A stretch of 40,582 bases of DNA from Rhodovulum bhavnagarense (GCF_004343505.1 NZ_SLXU01000019.1:1-40582); one strand, 5' to 3'; positions 1 to 9,426 are shown, counted from the first letter of the stretch. Notes: generated by a model from the letters alone, not told the origin. Made by a program: numbers and translations.

Positions 1-837
1 CTCTACGAACAGGCCGTCATCCGTGACGTCCCAGTGCTCGGAGAAGACAAAACGCTCGACCTGAGCTTCGACAAGCCCTTCGAGGTCGCAGAGGTACATA
101 TCTATTTCCCCTATGGCGTGCCCTCGCTTGAGGTGATTGGCGGCTTGCCCGGCGATCTCGACGACAAGGATGCCGAAGGATCGATCATCGCGGATATGGA
201 TGACGACGATGACGAAGATGACGACATCGAGGATGGACCGACGAGCGGGGCGGACGTGATCACCGGCACCGCAGCCGCGGATGACTTGTCGGGATGGGCC
301 GGGGACGACCTGATATCGGGCCTCGAGGGCGACGACTACCTGCGGGGCGGCCAGGGCGACGACACGCTGATCGGGGGTGAGGGCCGAGACGAACTGATCG
401 GCGAGGAGGGCGCAGACAAGCTGATCGGCGGGCTGGATGACGACACGCTGACCGGCTGGGGCGGCGCAGACCATTTGATCGGCGGGGAAGGCAACGACAT
501 CCTTTACGGCAATGCCGATGACGACATCCTGGACGGCGGCGAGGGCGATGACTTCCTGACGGGGGGGACCGGGCAGGATATTTTCGTCTACGGCATCAAG
601 GGCGGTGAGGATGTGATCCGCGATTTCAACGCGGAACAGGACCGCATCCTGCTTGACTCTGCGCTCTTGAACGAGGGCGAGACCTTGGAAGAGCTGCTAG
701 ACCGTGTTGCGTTCCAGGATGACAAGAACGTGGTGCTGAACTTTGGCGACGATCAGCAGCTTGTGATCCATGACATCGATCTGGACGAGTTGAATGTCGA
801 GATCGGCGAGGATGACGACGACGATGATGACGAATGA
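1..837 (+). CDS. RTX (hemolysin-type) calcium-binding protein, C-terminal part, 5' truncated
   Basis: The frame is open from base 1, so the gene starts before the window; 278 residues are visible. An Asp/Glu-rich stretch near residue 65 (a run of Asp with few interruptions) is followed by about eight nonapeptide repeats of the GGxGxDxLx type (residues ~90-195, for example GGEGNDILYG). Such repeats form a calcium-filled beta-roll. After them comes the usual RTX C-terminal cap (DIFVYG...DVIRDFNAEQDRILLD), which in this superfamily often carries the type I secretion signal. The protein ends in a nearly pure Asp tail (GEDDDDDDDE), which is unusual for a type I secretion signal. Inference: a secreted or surface calcium-binding protein. 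No T1SS genes are in the window, and the catalytic or adhesive N-terminal part cannot be seen. Confidence 0.85.
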   Translation, partial: LYEQAVIRDVPVLGEDKTLDLSFDKPFEVAEVHIYFPYGVPSLEVIGGLPGDLDDKDAEGSIIADMDDDDDEDDDIEDGPTSGADVITGTAAADDLSGWAGDDLISGLEGDDYLRGGQGDDTLIGGEGRDELIGEEGADKLIGGLDDDTLTGWGGADHLIGGEGNDILYGNADDDILDGGEGDDFLTGGTGQDIFVYGIKGGEDVIRDFNAEQDRILLDSALLNEGETLEELLDRVAFQDDKNVVLNFGDDQQLVIHDIDLDELNVEIGEDDDDDDDE

Positions 838-1139
838 CTTTCCCGGTTGACCCTCCGCAGGCGCGTCGTCATGGCGGACGCCGTCCGCCCGTCAACGAGG
901 ATCGGATTTGGTGCCGCTCGGCCGATTCCGGTGCATCCGGAGTTGGAAACCGGAAAACCGCAGCGCGCCCCCGGCCGCAGGGCAGGTGGCGTCTGGCCGG
1001 GGCGCGCGTTGCCCGCCACGCAAGCGCGGTTACATGCAAGATGGTGATATCCGGCGGTCGCCATCGCGCCGAGGCATTGGCCTGACATGTTGAAAAAACG
1101 GTCGATTGATCGCAACGCGGCAGGCGCACGGAGGCTGTG
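838..1139. other. Intergenic gap with perfect inverted repeat, no gene seen
   Basis: About 300 bases between the RTX gene and the sensor kinase. Short open frames here have no family resemblance and no good ribosome site. A perfect 7-bp inverted repeat with 3-base loop (GGCGGAC-GCC-GTCCGCC, 873-889) lies 36 bases after the RTX stop. It is nested inside a wider pair GTTGAC/GTCAAC (846-851 and 891-896). There is no T-run, so it could be a factor-dependent terminator or 3'-end stabiliser for the RTX transcript. A ribosome site GGAGG (1130-1134) serves the kinase. No convincing -35/-10 pair was found. Confidence 0.4.
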
Positions 1140-4100
1140 ATGAGCAACGAACGAGAGACCGAGGGTTGCATCGGCCATGTCGGCGCGTCCGATCACGTAT
1201 TACCCGGCCTGTCGGAAGGCTCGGCCTACAAGCGCGTCACCGATGCCCAGATCAGGATCACGCGCGTCTTTGACACCCTGCTCAGGGCCGATAATGATCA
1301 TGCCGACCGCGCCATCGACCAGGCCCTTGCCGATATAGGAAGCTTTTTCGTCTCTGACCGAAGCTATCTATTCCAGTTGCGTAACGGCAATCTGCTGGAC
1401 AATACCCACGAATGGTGTGCCGACGGCATCGAACCGATGATCGGGATGCTTCAGGGGGTACCCATAGACATCGCGGCGCATTGGTTCGACCGGTTCAACG
1501 CGGGCCACGCCGTTCACATACCCGATGTACCCGGCATGCCGGACGACTCGCCCGAGAAAGAGACCCTGATGATGCAGGGGATCAAATCCCTGCTTGTCCT
1601 GCCGACCGGCAGCGAAGGAGTTTTCACCGGCTTTGTCGGACTGGACATGGTGCAGGACTATCGCGAGTTCCTGCCCGGCGAAATCGCGCTTTTGCAATCG
1701 ACCGCCCATGCCATGCAGGCGCTTTTGCAACGCAGGGCCGCGGCATGGCGGGTGCAGGAGGCGCAGCATTCCGTCCGCTCGGAACGCAACCGTCTGCGAG
1801 CAACCCTGGATGCCATCCCCGACCTGGTGCTGGAACTGGATGACACCGGCAGGTTCACCTCGTTCCATACCGGCGACGATGATTTGCGCATATTGCCCCC
1901 CGATCAGGTGATCGGGCACACCATCGAAGAGGCCCTGCCGAACGAAACCGCGACGATCGTGCGGGACATCTTTGACAGGACAGTGCAAGGCAATATCGTC
2001 CGGCAGGCGGATATTCCGCTGGAAACGCCCTTGGGAACCCGCTTTTTCTCTGTCGCTGCGGCCGCCAGCCCGGCAGAGCCGGATACCGCCCGACACCATA
2101 TAGTCGCCTCTGTCCGCGACACCACCGAAGAGCGCGCGCGCGAACGGCGGAGCGAGCAACTGGCGCGGATCGTCGAAGAGATGGAAGAAACCGTCATCCT
2201 GGCCGATACCGACGGGCTGGTCACCTATGTCAACCCGGCCTTCGAGAAACAGACCGGCTATCGGCTGGATGATGTGCGGGGCAAGGCGCCCGGCAGTTTC
2301 CTGCGTGGCGAGCAAACCGAACCGCAAGCCGCGGAGGCGATAGACTACGCGATCCGCACACATCAAAGCCTAACGATCGAAACGCGCAACTTTCGCAAGG
2401 ATGGCACGCCCTACTGGACAGAGATGCGGCTTCAGCCGGTACACGATGCATCGGGCACGTTTACGGGGTTCCTGTCCGTTCAGACCGATATCAGCGAGCG
2501 CAAGGAATACGCCGAAAAACTTGCGCAGCGCAGCCATGAACTTGCCCTGGCCCAGGAACGGCTGCAAGGCGCCGTCGAGGTGCTGCCGCAGGCCTTTGCC
2601 TATTACGATGCAGATGACAGGCTTGTTTTGTGCAACGAACGCTATCGCGCCTGCTATCCCAAATCGGCCCCGATGATCGAACCGGGCCGCCGTTTCGAAG
2701 AAATCATGCGATATGGCCTCGAACGCGGCGAATATGCAAATGTCGAAGGCCGCGAAGAAGAATGGGCCGCAGAGCGGTTGCGCCGGCATCGCATGGACGA
2801 TCACACCTCCGAACAATTGCTGGCGGATGGTCGATGGATCCAAGTGATCGAACGGCGCACGCCCGACGGCGGCCAGGTAGGGCTTCGTATCGACATCACC
2901 GATCTGAAACGATCGGTGCAGCGGGCCGAAAAGGAACGGCTTGCCGCGATGGATGCCTCGCGCGATGGCATGGGCATTACCGATGCGGGGGGCAAGGTGC
3001 TGTATCTGAACCGCGCCTTTGCCGGCATGCTGGGCCTGGCCAGTGATAACGACTGCATCGGCCAGGACTGGAGCGTTCTCTACCCGCCGGAAGTGGCCGA
3101 GTTTCTCGCCACTACCGCCATTCCCGAAACGCGTCGTCAAGGAAGCTGGCAAGGCGAGGTCATGGCACAGCGCAGGGACGAGGGCGTCTTTCCCGTCGAG
3201 CTTTCGCTGACCTTGCGCGACGATGGCGGGATCTTGTGCATCGCACGCGACGTAACACAACGCAAACGCGCGTCGATGGAACAGGCGCGACTGCGCGAAC
3301 AATTGCAGATCGCGCAGAGGCGCGAGATCATTTCCCAATTTTCGCGCGGTATCGCCCATGATTTCAACAACCTGCTGGCGGTGATCGCAGGCGCGGCCGA
3401 TATGCTGAACGAGGGCATCGCCATCGAGAAAAACGCCGAACGCATCCTTGCCGCCAGCCAGAGCGGAAAAGACCTGATCGCGCGCTTTTTCAACCAGGAT
3501 CGAAACACGGCCAAGCGGATCACCCTTGACCTGCGCAAGTCGGTGCGCGAGGCTTGCGATCTGTTGCAGGTCAGTCTTGGCCCCGATATCGACCTGCATC
3601 TCGACCTGCCCCAAAACCCTGTGATCACCCAGGCCGATCCTACGGATGTGCTTCAGGTGGTATTGAATCTCGGGGTCAACGCGCGTGATGCGATCCTCGC
3701 CTCACCCCGGAAAAACGACCGGCGCATTACCGTCGAGTTGGCCATGGCGGGGCCGCAAGATCTCGGCTTGCAACCCCGCATCGGCTATCTGCAAGAGGCT
3801 CGGAGCTATTGCATGATCAGGGTCCGCGATACCGGTATCGGGATTCCGGCCGAGTCGCAGGACCGGATCTTTACCCCCTCCTACACCACGAAGGCACAAG
3901 ACGGATCGGGCCTGGGCCTGACAATCGTGACAAGCGCCGCACGCAGTTACGGTGGCGCCATCAGCTTGGACAGCACCGTTGGCAAGGGGACCGCTTTCAC
4001 CTTTTTCTGGCCGGTCGGGTCAACCGAAACGAGTCGGCCAAGATCCGCCAAAACGGGAGAAGGCACCAGCGCCTCACTCGAAGGCCGCACCATCCTCGCC

Positions 4101-4457
4101 GTAGACGACAACGAGGACGTGCTGATGGTCGTGGGTGAGTATCTTGAACGGTCGGGGGCCAGCGTCGCCTGTTGCAGCGATCCGCAGGACGCGATCGAGG
4201 CGCTACAAGACGACCCGGACGCCTGGGATCTCGTCGTGACCGATTTCGACATGCCGGGAATGAACGGTGCGGAACTGGCACAGGCCGCTCATCGCCTTGC
4301 GCCAGACGTGCCCGTGATCTTGTTGACGGCCGTGCCCGACTGGAACGAAAACTCGGAGAAGAGTACCGAAACCCTTTTCACCATCGTGCTGGGCAAACCG
4401 ATCATGCAGGCTGACCTGATCGCAGCCTGCAAACAGGCAATGGGCAAACCTTCCTGA
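1140..4457 (+). CDS. Hybrid sensor histidine kinase (GAF-PAS x4-HisKA-HATPase-REC), orphan
   Basis: Cytoplasmic hybrid two-component kinase of 1105 residues; no membrane segment is visible. Order of domains: GAF-like (~40-205), four PAS units (~220-335, 340-455 ending in a PAC-like DISERKEY, 480-590, 600-715), HisKA with phospho-accepting His740 in IAHDFNN, HATPase_c with N-box NLGVNARDAI (~846), DTGIGIP (~897) and GSGLGL (~923), and a C-terminal receiver with VDDNED (~990), acceptor Asp1035 in VVTD, and a Lys in LGKP. The HDFNN H-box and C-terminal receiver resemble CckA/HWE-like alphaproteobacterial hybrid kinases, but the multi-PAS sensor is different. ATG at 1140 is preferred over GTG at 1137 because GGAGG lies five bases upstream. 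No response regulator or phosphotransferase is nearby, so partner and signal are unknown. Confidence 0.9.
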   Translation: MSNERETEGCIGHVGASDHVLPGLSEGSAYKRVTDAQIRITRVFDTLLRADNDHADRAIDQALADIGSFFVSDRSYLFQLRNGNLLDNTHEWCADGIEPMIGMLQGVPIDIAAHWFDRFNAGHAVHIPDVPGMPDDSPEKETLMMQGIKSLLVLPTGSEGVFTGFVGLDMVQDYREFLPGEIALLQSTAHAMQALLQRRAAAWRVQEAQHSVRSERNRLRATLDAIPDLVLELDDTGRFTSFHTGDDDLRILPPDQVIGHTIEEALPNETATIVRDIFDRTVQGNIVRQADIPLETPLGTRFFSVAAAASPAEPDTARHHIVASVRDTTEERARERRSEQLARIVEEMEETVILADTDGLVTYVNPAFEKQTGYRLDDVRGKAPGSFLRGEQTEPQAAEAIDYAIRTHQSLTIETRNFRKDGTPYWTEMRLQPVHDASGTFTGFLSVQTDISERKEYAEKLAQRSHELALAQERLQGAVEVLPQAFAYYDADDRLVLCNERYRACYPKSAPMIEPGRRFEEIMRYGLERGEYANVEGREEEWAAERLRRHRMDDHTSEQLLADGRWIQVIERRTPDGGQVGLRIDITDLKRSVQRAEKERLAAMDASRDGMGITDAGGKVLYLNRAFAGMLGLASDNDCIGQDWSVLYPPEVAEFLATTAIPETRRQGSWQGEVMAQRRDEGVFPVELSLTLRDDGGILCIARDVTQRKRASMEQARLREQLQIAQRREIISQFSRGIAHDFNNLLAVIAGAADMLNEGIAIEKNAERILAASQSGKDLIARFFNQDRNTAKRITLDLRKSVREACDLLQVSLGPDIDLHLDLPQNPVITQADPTDVLQVVLNLGVNARDAILASPRKNDRRITVELAMAGPQDLGLQPRIGYLQEARSYCMIRVRDTGIGIPAESQDRIFTPSYTTKAQDGSGLGLTIVTSAARSYGGAISLDSTVGKGTAFTFFWPVGSTETSRPRSAKTGEGTSASLEGRTILAVDDNEDVLMVVGEYLERSGASVACCSDPQDAIEALQDDPDAWDLVVTDFDMPGMNGAELAQAAHRLAPDVPVILLTAVPDWNENSEKSTETLFTIVLGKPIMQADLIAACKQAMGKPS

Positions 4458-4621
4458 GATGGCATCGATGACGACGCGCGCGCGGTCAGGGGTTTACCAG
4501 CTCTGAGCCTTTGGATGCGGCATGTTCGGCCCGGAGAGGGCGCACCCCGTCACATGCGCCTCGTCGACCGGACAGCCCCCTGCCCCATCGCGGACGCGCA
4601 TGACGTGATCCCGTCCGGTAG

Positions 4622-6025
4622 TCAGTCCTCTGCCGGTTCGTGTTGCGGACGGAAAGAACGGGTCAGGAATGCAGGCATGTGATCACCCATGCCCACCACC
4701 GGCTCGTCCCTGTCGCGCCCGCCACTGCGTCGGCTGCGGCCAGAGCGGGCGTTGCGCGTCGTGCGCGACTTATCGCTCCCCTCGGCGAGGGGTGTGCGCG
4801 CTTGATCCTGCACTGGCTCGGCGCGGGGGTGGGCTTGATCGCGATCACGCCGCGGCTTGGCCTCGGGGTCCGGCCCTTTCAGCGGGCTCGGAACACGCGG
4901 TATCTCTCTCTTGACCAGGTCCTCGATGGCGGCCAGCCACTTCTCGTCATGGGGCACACAGATTGTCAGGGCCTTGCCCTCGCGCCCGGCGCGGCCAGTG
5001 CGTCCGATCCGGTGTACGTAATCCTCGGCATGAGAGGGCACGTCATAGTTGAAAACATGACTGACCGCGGGCACATCCAGCCCGCGCGCCGCGACATCAG
5101 AGGCCACCAGAAGACGCAATTTTCCCTCGCGGAACAGGTCCAGCGTCTTGGTGCGGGTGCCTTGATCCAGGTCGCCATGGATCGGGGCCGCATCATATCC
5201 ATGACTTTTCAGGGACTTGGCGACGATATCGACCTCGGTCTTGCGGTTGCAAAAGATGATGGCGTTGGTGCAACGCGCGCCCTCGCCCTCGATCAGCGCA
5301 CGCAACAGGGCGCGTTTTTCCTTGGCCTGCCGATCCTTGCGCGTCGCGGTATAGCAGACAACACCCTGTTCGATGCTTTCGGCGGTCGTGGCGGCGCGGG
5401 CGACCTCGATCTTTTCGGGATTGGACAGGAAGGTATTCGTCACCCGCTCGATCTCGGGGGCCATGGTGGCACTGAAAAACAGGGTCTGGCGGGTAAAGGG
5501 AGTCAGCTGGAATATCCGCTCGATATCGGGGATGAACCCCATGTCGAGCATCCTGTCAGCCTCGTCCACTACCATGATCTGCACGCCGGTCAAAAGCAGC
5601 TTGCCACGCTCGAAATGGTCGAGCAGCCGGCCCGGCGTGGCGATCAGGACATCCACGCCCTTGTCGATCAGCGCATCCTGTTCCTTGAAGCTGACGCCAC
5701 CGATCAACAGCGCCTTGGTCAGCTTGGTATCCTTGGCGTAGGTATCGAAATTCTCGGCCACCTGGGCCGCCAGTTCACGCGTCGGCGCCAGGACCAGGCT
5801 GCGCGGCATCCGCGCCCGCGCCCGACCGCGCGACAACAACGTGATCATGGGCAGGACGAAACTGGCGGTCTTGCCGGTGCCCGTCTGGGCGATACCCAGA
5901 ACGTCACGCCCCTGAAGGGCGGGCGGGATCGCGCCTGCCTGGATCGGGGTGGGCTGGGTATAGCCTGCAGCGGCTATGGCAGACAGAACCTTGGGGGCGA
6001 GCCCCAGATCGGCAAACGTAGTCAT
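4622..6025 (-). CDS. rhlE: DEAD-box ATP-dependent RNA helicase, RhlE type
   Basis: RNA helicase of 467 residues that unwinds or remodels RNA using ATP, acting in the cytoplasm on ribosome assembly and mRNA turnover. All family motifs are visible: Q motif GYTQPTPIQ (21-29), Walker A AQTGTGKT (46-53), PTRELA (81-86), VDEAD (153-157), SAT (185-187), then ASDVAARGLD and HRIGRTGRAG in the second RecA domain. A basic, low-complexity tail rich in Arg, Lys and Pro follows, typical of RhlE proteins and likely RNA-binding. The start chosen is ATG at 6025 with AAGGA upstream; the frame stays open 44 codons further, but that stretch holds the promoter and has no helicase similarity. It is transcribed separately from exoD. 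The 164 bp between its stop and the convergent kinase hold no gene or clear terminator. Confidence 0.94.
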   Translation of the reverse strand: MTTFADLGLAPKVLSAIAAAGYTQPTPIQAGAIPPALQGRDVLGIAQTGTGKTASFVLPMITLLSRGRARARMPRSLVLAPTRELAAQVAENFDTYAKDTKLTKALLIGGVSFKEQDALIDKGVDVLIATPGRLLDHFERGKLLLTGVQIMVVDEADRMLDMGFIPDIERIFQLTPFTRQTLFFSATMAPEIERVTNTFLSNPEKIEVARAATTAESIEQGVVCYTATRKDRQAKEKRALLRALIEGEGARCTNAIIFCNRKTEVDIVAKSLKSHGYDAAPIHGDLDQGTRTKTLDLFREGKLRLLVASDVAARGLDVPAVSHVFNYDVPSHAEDYVHRIGRTGRAGREGKALTICVPHDEKWLAAIEDLVKREIPRVPSPLKGPDPEAKPRRDRDQAHPRAEPVQDQARTPLAEGSDKSRTTRNARSGRSRRSGGRDRDEPVVGMGDHMPAFLTRSFRPQHEPAED

Positions 6026-6118
6026 CAGGATCCTTCGCGTGGTTGCGGCATTGTTTTGGCCGCTGGCATCCGCGCGGCCCGACCGGCCGAATTGCCGGTC
6101 CCGTCTCTCATGGTCTCG

Positions 6119-6147
6119 GCCATAGGCGATAGAGCGGTTTTCGTCAA
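6119..6147 (-). promoter_or_regulatory. Predicted sigma-70 promoter of rhlE
   Basis: On the minus strand TTGACG (6147-6142) is followed after exactly 17 bases by TATGGC (6124-6119). This would give an RNA starting near 6112 with an ~87-base leader before the rhlE ATG at 6025. An imperfect tandem repeat (CAAGCAAAGC, CAAGCAAAAGC on the plus strand) begins at 6145, so it overlaps the end of the -35 and extends upstream. Prediction by pattern only. Confidence 0.5.
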
Positions 6148-6190
6148 GCAAAGCCAAGCAAAAGCCGGGCGACCGATCGGCGCGGCATCG

Positions 6191-6784
6191 TCACAGAAAC
6201 ACCCTCCAGATCAGCAGAATTTCGGGCAAAAGCATGCAATAGCCAATCAATGCCACCAGTCCGTCACGGGTTGCAAGCGCCATGCCCAGCACCAGGACGT
6301 GCAGCGACAGCACAAATGGCAAGCCCGGAATGAAACCCGCCACAAAGATCACGGCCCCCGTGACCATAAGGATCACGGCCAGCACGCTGCGCATCACCAT
6401 GCTGTCGATCAGGAAGGCCAGGCGCGGGGCCAGCAACGGTCGCAGCCACAATATCGCGGGCTGGGCCCGGGCAACCGATACCGCCAGCAGGTGACCGGTC
6501 AGTTTCACCCGCCCCAGCCTGGCAGGAACCCAAAGTCGCGCCTCGCCGGTCAACATCCGCCCGCCGATAAGGATCATGAAAACGGCTGAAACGGCCGGAA
6601 TTCCGGGCACCATCCCGACCGGCAGAATCAGGAATGCCGACAGCATGACCAGAAGCGGCCCAAAACCGCGGGCACCTAGCGTGTCGATCAACTCCGACAC
6701 CGTGATCTGGTCGCGCGAAAGCGCAAGCCGTGCGAGGTCATCCAGCAGGCTGGACAGCACCCAGTCGTCATGGTCCCGGCTCAT
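6191..6784 (-). CDS. exoD: ExoD-family membrane protein
   Basis: 197-residue protein of the ExoD family, named after a Rhizobium gene affecting exopolysaccharide and alkali tolerance; the biochemical role is not known. The visible pattern is a soluble N-terminus (about 40 residues, LIDTLGARGFGPLLVML), a hydrophobic block with the family's conserved Pro/Gly run (ILPVGMVPGIPAVSA, ~52-66), a loop with the LTGEARLWVPARL segment, and two to three further hydrophobic stretches (~132-190). Length matches the family. It lies 183 bp downstream of RNase J. That gap holds an inverted repeat TGTCGC/GCGACA (6846-6866) but no clear promoter, so co-transcription with rnj is possible but unproven. Confidence 0.85.
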   Translation of the reverse strand: MSRDHDDWVLSSLLDDLARLALSRDQITVSELIDTLGARGFGPLLVMLSAFLILPVGMVPGIPAVSAVFMILIGGRMLTGEARLWVPARLGRVKLTGHLLAVSVARAQPAILWLRPLLAPRLAFLIDSMVMRSVLAVILMVTGAVIFVAGFIPGLPFVLSLHVLVLGMALATRDGLVALIGYCMLLPEILLIWRVFL

Positions 6785-6967
6785 GGCGCGCGGTCGTCCC
6801 GCTGATACCGGTCAACCCGGCGTTTTTTGCGTGGCATGCCTTCCATGTCGCTGCATGGGCGCGACAATTCAAGGGGCAGACGCCGGGCGCCGCGCGAGAT
6901 GGTGTCGCGGCCCGAGGCCGGCAAGTCCGGGTCCGGCAAGATCGGCCCGGTGCGCCATGCTTCGCGG

Positions 6968-8641
6968 CTACTCGCTCAGCCTGCTGATAATGACCTTGAC
7001 CTCGGGACGCTTGCCGATCTCGGCCTGTGCAATCTGGCGGGTGATACGGCGCATCGCCTCTTCCAGCTTGTCGTCATCGGCCAGGGTCCTGTCATCGGCG
7101 CGGCGCAGGAATTGGTCGAGATCGGCCTCAAGTACCTCGGACAGGGGCGCGCGGGACGCGCCCTTCTCCGGTAGCCCGTTCACCTCGACCCAAGGCTCGC
7201 CCATCGGTTCGTCAGCTTCGTCGATCAGGACCGACACAACCACCTGCCCGTTCAGCGCCATGCGAATCCGATCGCGAACCACACCGTCCAGCGCACCGAT
7301 CTGAACCGTGCCATCAAGGTAGGTGCGCCCGGTATCGACATAGCCTGCAACCCGCGGCACCGCGCCGGTCAGATCCAGCAAGGTGCCATTGGGCGCAAGT
7401 ATGCCGTTCAGCCCGTTCTCGGCGGCCAGCTTGACATGCTCGCGCAGGTGGCGATGTTCGCCATGCATGGGCACCACCACGCCCGGTTTCATCAACTGGT
7501 GGATCTGGGCCAGGTCCGGGCGGTTGGCGTGGCCCGACACATGGTAGAGATCGGCATCGTCATCGACGACATCCACCCCCATTTCCGATAGCGCGTTGAC
7601 GATGTTCAAGACGTCACGTTCATTTCCCGGAATGGTCTTGGACGAGAACAGGAACAGGTCGCCCTCGGCAAGGCTCAACCCCATGTACTTGCCCCGCGAC
7701 AGTTGCGCCGAGGCGGCCCGGCGTTCGCCCTGGCTGCCGGTGACGATCAGCATGAGGTGATCGCGCGGAATGTCGCCGGCCTCTTCGGGGCTGATGGTTT
7801 TCGGAAAATCGGTCAGGATACCGCTTTGCACGCCCGCCTCGACCATACGTCGCATCGCCCGCCCCAGCAGGCAGACCGAACGGCCCGCATCGCGCCCGGC
7901 CTCTGCCAGTGTTTTGAGACGAGCGATATTCGAGGCAAAGGTCGTCGCGACCACCATGCCGCCCGCGCGTTCCACCAGTTGCCGGATCGCAGGGCCGACG
8001 CTGGCCTCGGACCGGCCCGGATTGGGCGAGAAGATATTGGTGGAATCGCAGGTAAGAACCTTGACACCAGCCGCTGCCACCTCGGCCCAGAGAACGCGAT
8101 CGAAAGGGTCGCCCAGTACCGGCGTCACGTCCAGCTTGAAATCGCCGGTATGCACGATGCGGCCGGCGGGCGTATCGATTACGAGGCCAGAGCTTTCGGG
8201 GATCGAATGCGACACCGGCAGGAAGGCCACCTCGAACGGCCCGGCCTTGATGCGTTCGGGCCAGGGCTGGACGACGTTCACATGGGCAGGGTCCTGGCCC
8301 TGCTCTTCCATCTTGCGCGCGGCGTGGTTGGCGGTGAAGGGGCGGGCATAAACCGGCGCCTTGAGTCGCGACCACAGATGCCCCAGGGCGCCGACATGAT
8401 CCTCATGCGCATGGGTGATGAAGATCGCCTCCAGCCGGTCGCGCCGTTCCTCCAACCAGGAAATATCGGCAAAGATAAGGTCCACGCCGGGCGTGGTGTC
8501 CATGTTGGGGAAGGTCACGCCGATATCGACAAGGATCAGCCGTTCGGCATCTTCCTGCCCGTAGCCATAGACATAGGCGTTCATGCCAATCTCGCCGGCA
8601 CCGCCGAGAGGAAGGTAGATCAGTCTGGGGGCTCTGCTCAT
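6968..8641 (-). CDS. rnj: Ribonuclease J
   Basis: Metallo-beta-lactamase/beta-CASP ribonuclease of 557 residues, the normal length for RNase J, with 5'-3' exonuclease and endonuclease activity in mRNA decay and rRNA maturation. The N-terminus PLGGAGEIGMN and the metal site HAHEDH (His77, His79, Asp81, His82) are intact. The beta-CASP region ends in VSGHANRPDL, followed by PMHGEHRHL and a C-terminal domain. Its ATG overlaps the coaX stop by four bases (ATGA, 8638-8641), so translation is probably coupled. The order birA-coaX-rnj behind nuoN is, from memory, common in Rhodobacteraceae; no functional reason is evident. Confidence 0.96.
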   Translation of the reverse strand: MSRAPRLIYLPLGGAGEIGMNAYVYGYGQEDAERLILVDIGVTFPNMDTTPGVDLIFADISWLEERRDRLEAIFITHAHEDHVGALGHLWSRLKAPVYARPFTANHAARKMEEQGQDPAHVNVVQPWPERIKAGPFEVAFLPVSHSIPESSGLVIDTPAGRIVHTGDFKLDVTPVLGDPFDRVLWAEVAAAGVKVLTCDSTNIFSPNPGRSEASVGPAIRQLVERAGGMVVATTFASNIARLKTLAEAGRDAGRSVCLLGRAMRRMVEAGVQSGILTDFPKTISPEEAGDIPRDHLMLIVTGSQGERRAASAQLSRGKYMGLSLAEGDLFLFSSKTIPGNERDVLNIVNALSEMGVDVVDDDADLYHVSGHANRPDLAQIHQLMKPGVVVPMHGEHRHLREHVKLAAENGLNGILAPNGTLLDLTGAVPRVAGYVDTGRTYLDGTVQIGALDGVVRDRIRMALNGQVVVSVLIDEADEPMGEPWVEVNGLPEKGASRAPLSEVLEADLDQFLRRADDRTLADDDKLEEAMRRITRQIAQAEIGKRPEVKVIISRLSE

Positions 8642-9417
8642 CTCGCCTCTTGTTCCTTGTTATGGGCGTGGATCACGGTCAGGCCGTGCATGGTCAGGTC
8701 GTCTTCGACGGTGTCAAATAGCACATCGCCCTGCGCGAACAACGGGGCAAGCCCGCCGGTGCCGATGATCCGCATGGGCCTTTCATATTCGCCCCTGATC
8801 CGCGCGCAGATCTCGCGCACCAGGCCGACATAGCCCCAGAACACGCCCGATTGCATGCAGGCAACCGTGTTCATGCCGATCACCGCCTGCGGTTTGGTCA
8901 CGTCGACATGGGGCAGCGCCGCGGCGGCCATGTGCAGGGCCTCAAGCGACAGGTTCACGCCGGGCGCGATCACACCGCCGACATACGCGCCGTCATGGGC
9001 CACCACGTCAAAGGTGGTCGCCGTGCCGAAATCGACCACGATCAGGTCGCCGCCGTGCCGGTCATAGGCGCCCGCGGAATTCACCAGCCGATCGGGGCCG
9101 ACATTCGTGCCCGCATCCACGCGCGCGGGGTGCGGCAGCAGGCATTCGGGTTTCCCCACCACCAGCGGCCGCGTGTTGAAATAGCGGTCGGCGAAGACGC
9201 GCAGGTTGAACACGACGCGCGGCACCGTGGACGAGATGATGACATCGGTGATCCGTGCCTCGATCCGGTGATGGGCTATGAGCGTCGAGAACCAGGTGAA
9301 ATACTGGTCGGCGGTGCGGGTGTGTTCGGTCGCGGTCCTGAGCGTGCACAGGAACCGTTCGCCATCCCAGATCGAGAAGACGGTATTGGTATTACCGCAG
9401 TCGATGCACAAAAGCAT
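8638..9417 (-). CDS. coaX: Type III pantothenate kinase
   Basis: Catalyses the first step of coenzyme A synthesis, pantothenate to 4'-phosphopantothenate, in the cytoplasm. The 259-residue protein has the ASKHA-fold phosphate motif DCGNTNTVF (6-14), the substrate motif GTNVGPDRL (103-111), the catalytic segment VVDFGTATTFD (127-137) and GGVIAPG further on. These are type III hallmarks and distinguish it from the CoaA type. It sits nine bases after birA and overlaps rnj by ATGA. CoA supply fits the acyl-CoA chemistry of the liu operon elsewhere in the window, but no regulatory link is visible. Confidence 0.96.
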   Translation of the reverse strand: MLLCIDCGNTNTVFSIWDGERFLCTLRTATEHTRTADQYFTWFSTLIAHHRIEARITDVIISSTVPRVVFNLRVFADRYFNTRPLVVGKPECLLPHPARVDAGTNVGPDRLVNSAGAYDRHGGDLIVVDFGTATTFDVVAHDGAYVGGVIAPGVNLSLEALHMAAAALPHVDVTKPQAVIGMNTVACMQSGVFWGYVGLVREICARIRGEYERPMRIIGTGGLAPLFAQGDVLFDTVEDDLTMHGLTVIHAHNKEQEAR

Positions 9418-9426
9418 GGCCCGCCC

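Noticed and set aside
753-1196. 147-codon minus-strand frame across the gap after the RTX gene
   Set aside because: Its Ser run is the complement of the Asp codons of the RTX tail; no ribosome site or family match.
4640-6589. 649-codon open frame opposite rhlE and exoD
   Set aside because: Spans two real genes and the rhlE promoter; low-complexity Gln/His/Arg composition typical of antisense frames.
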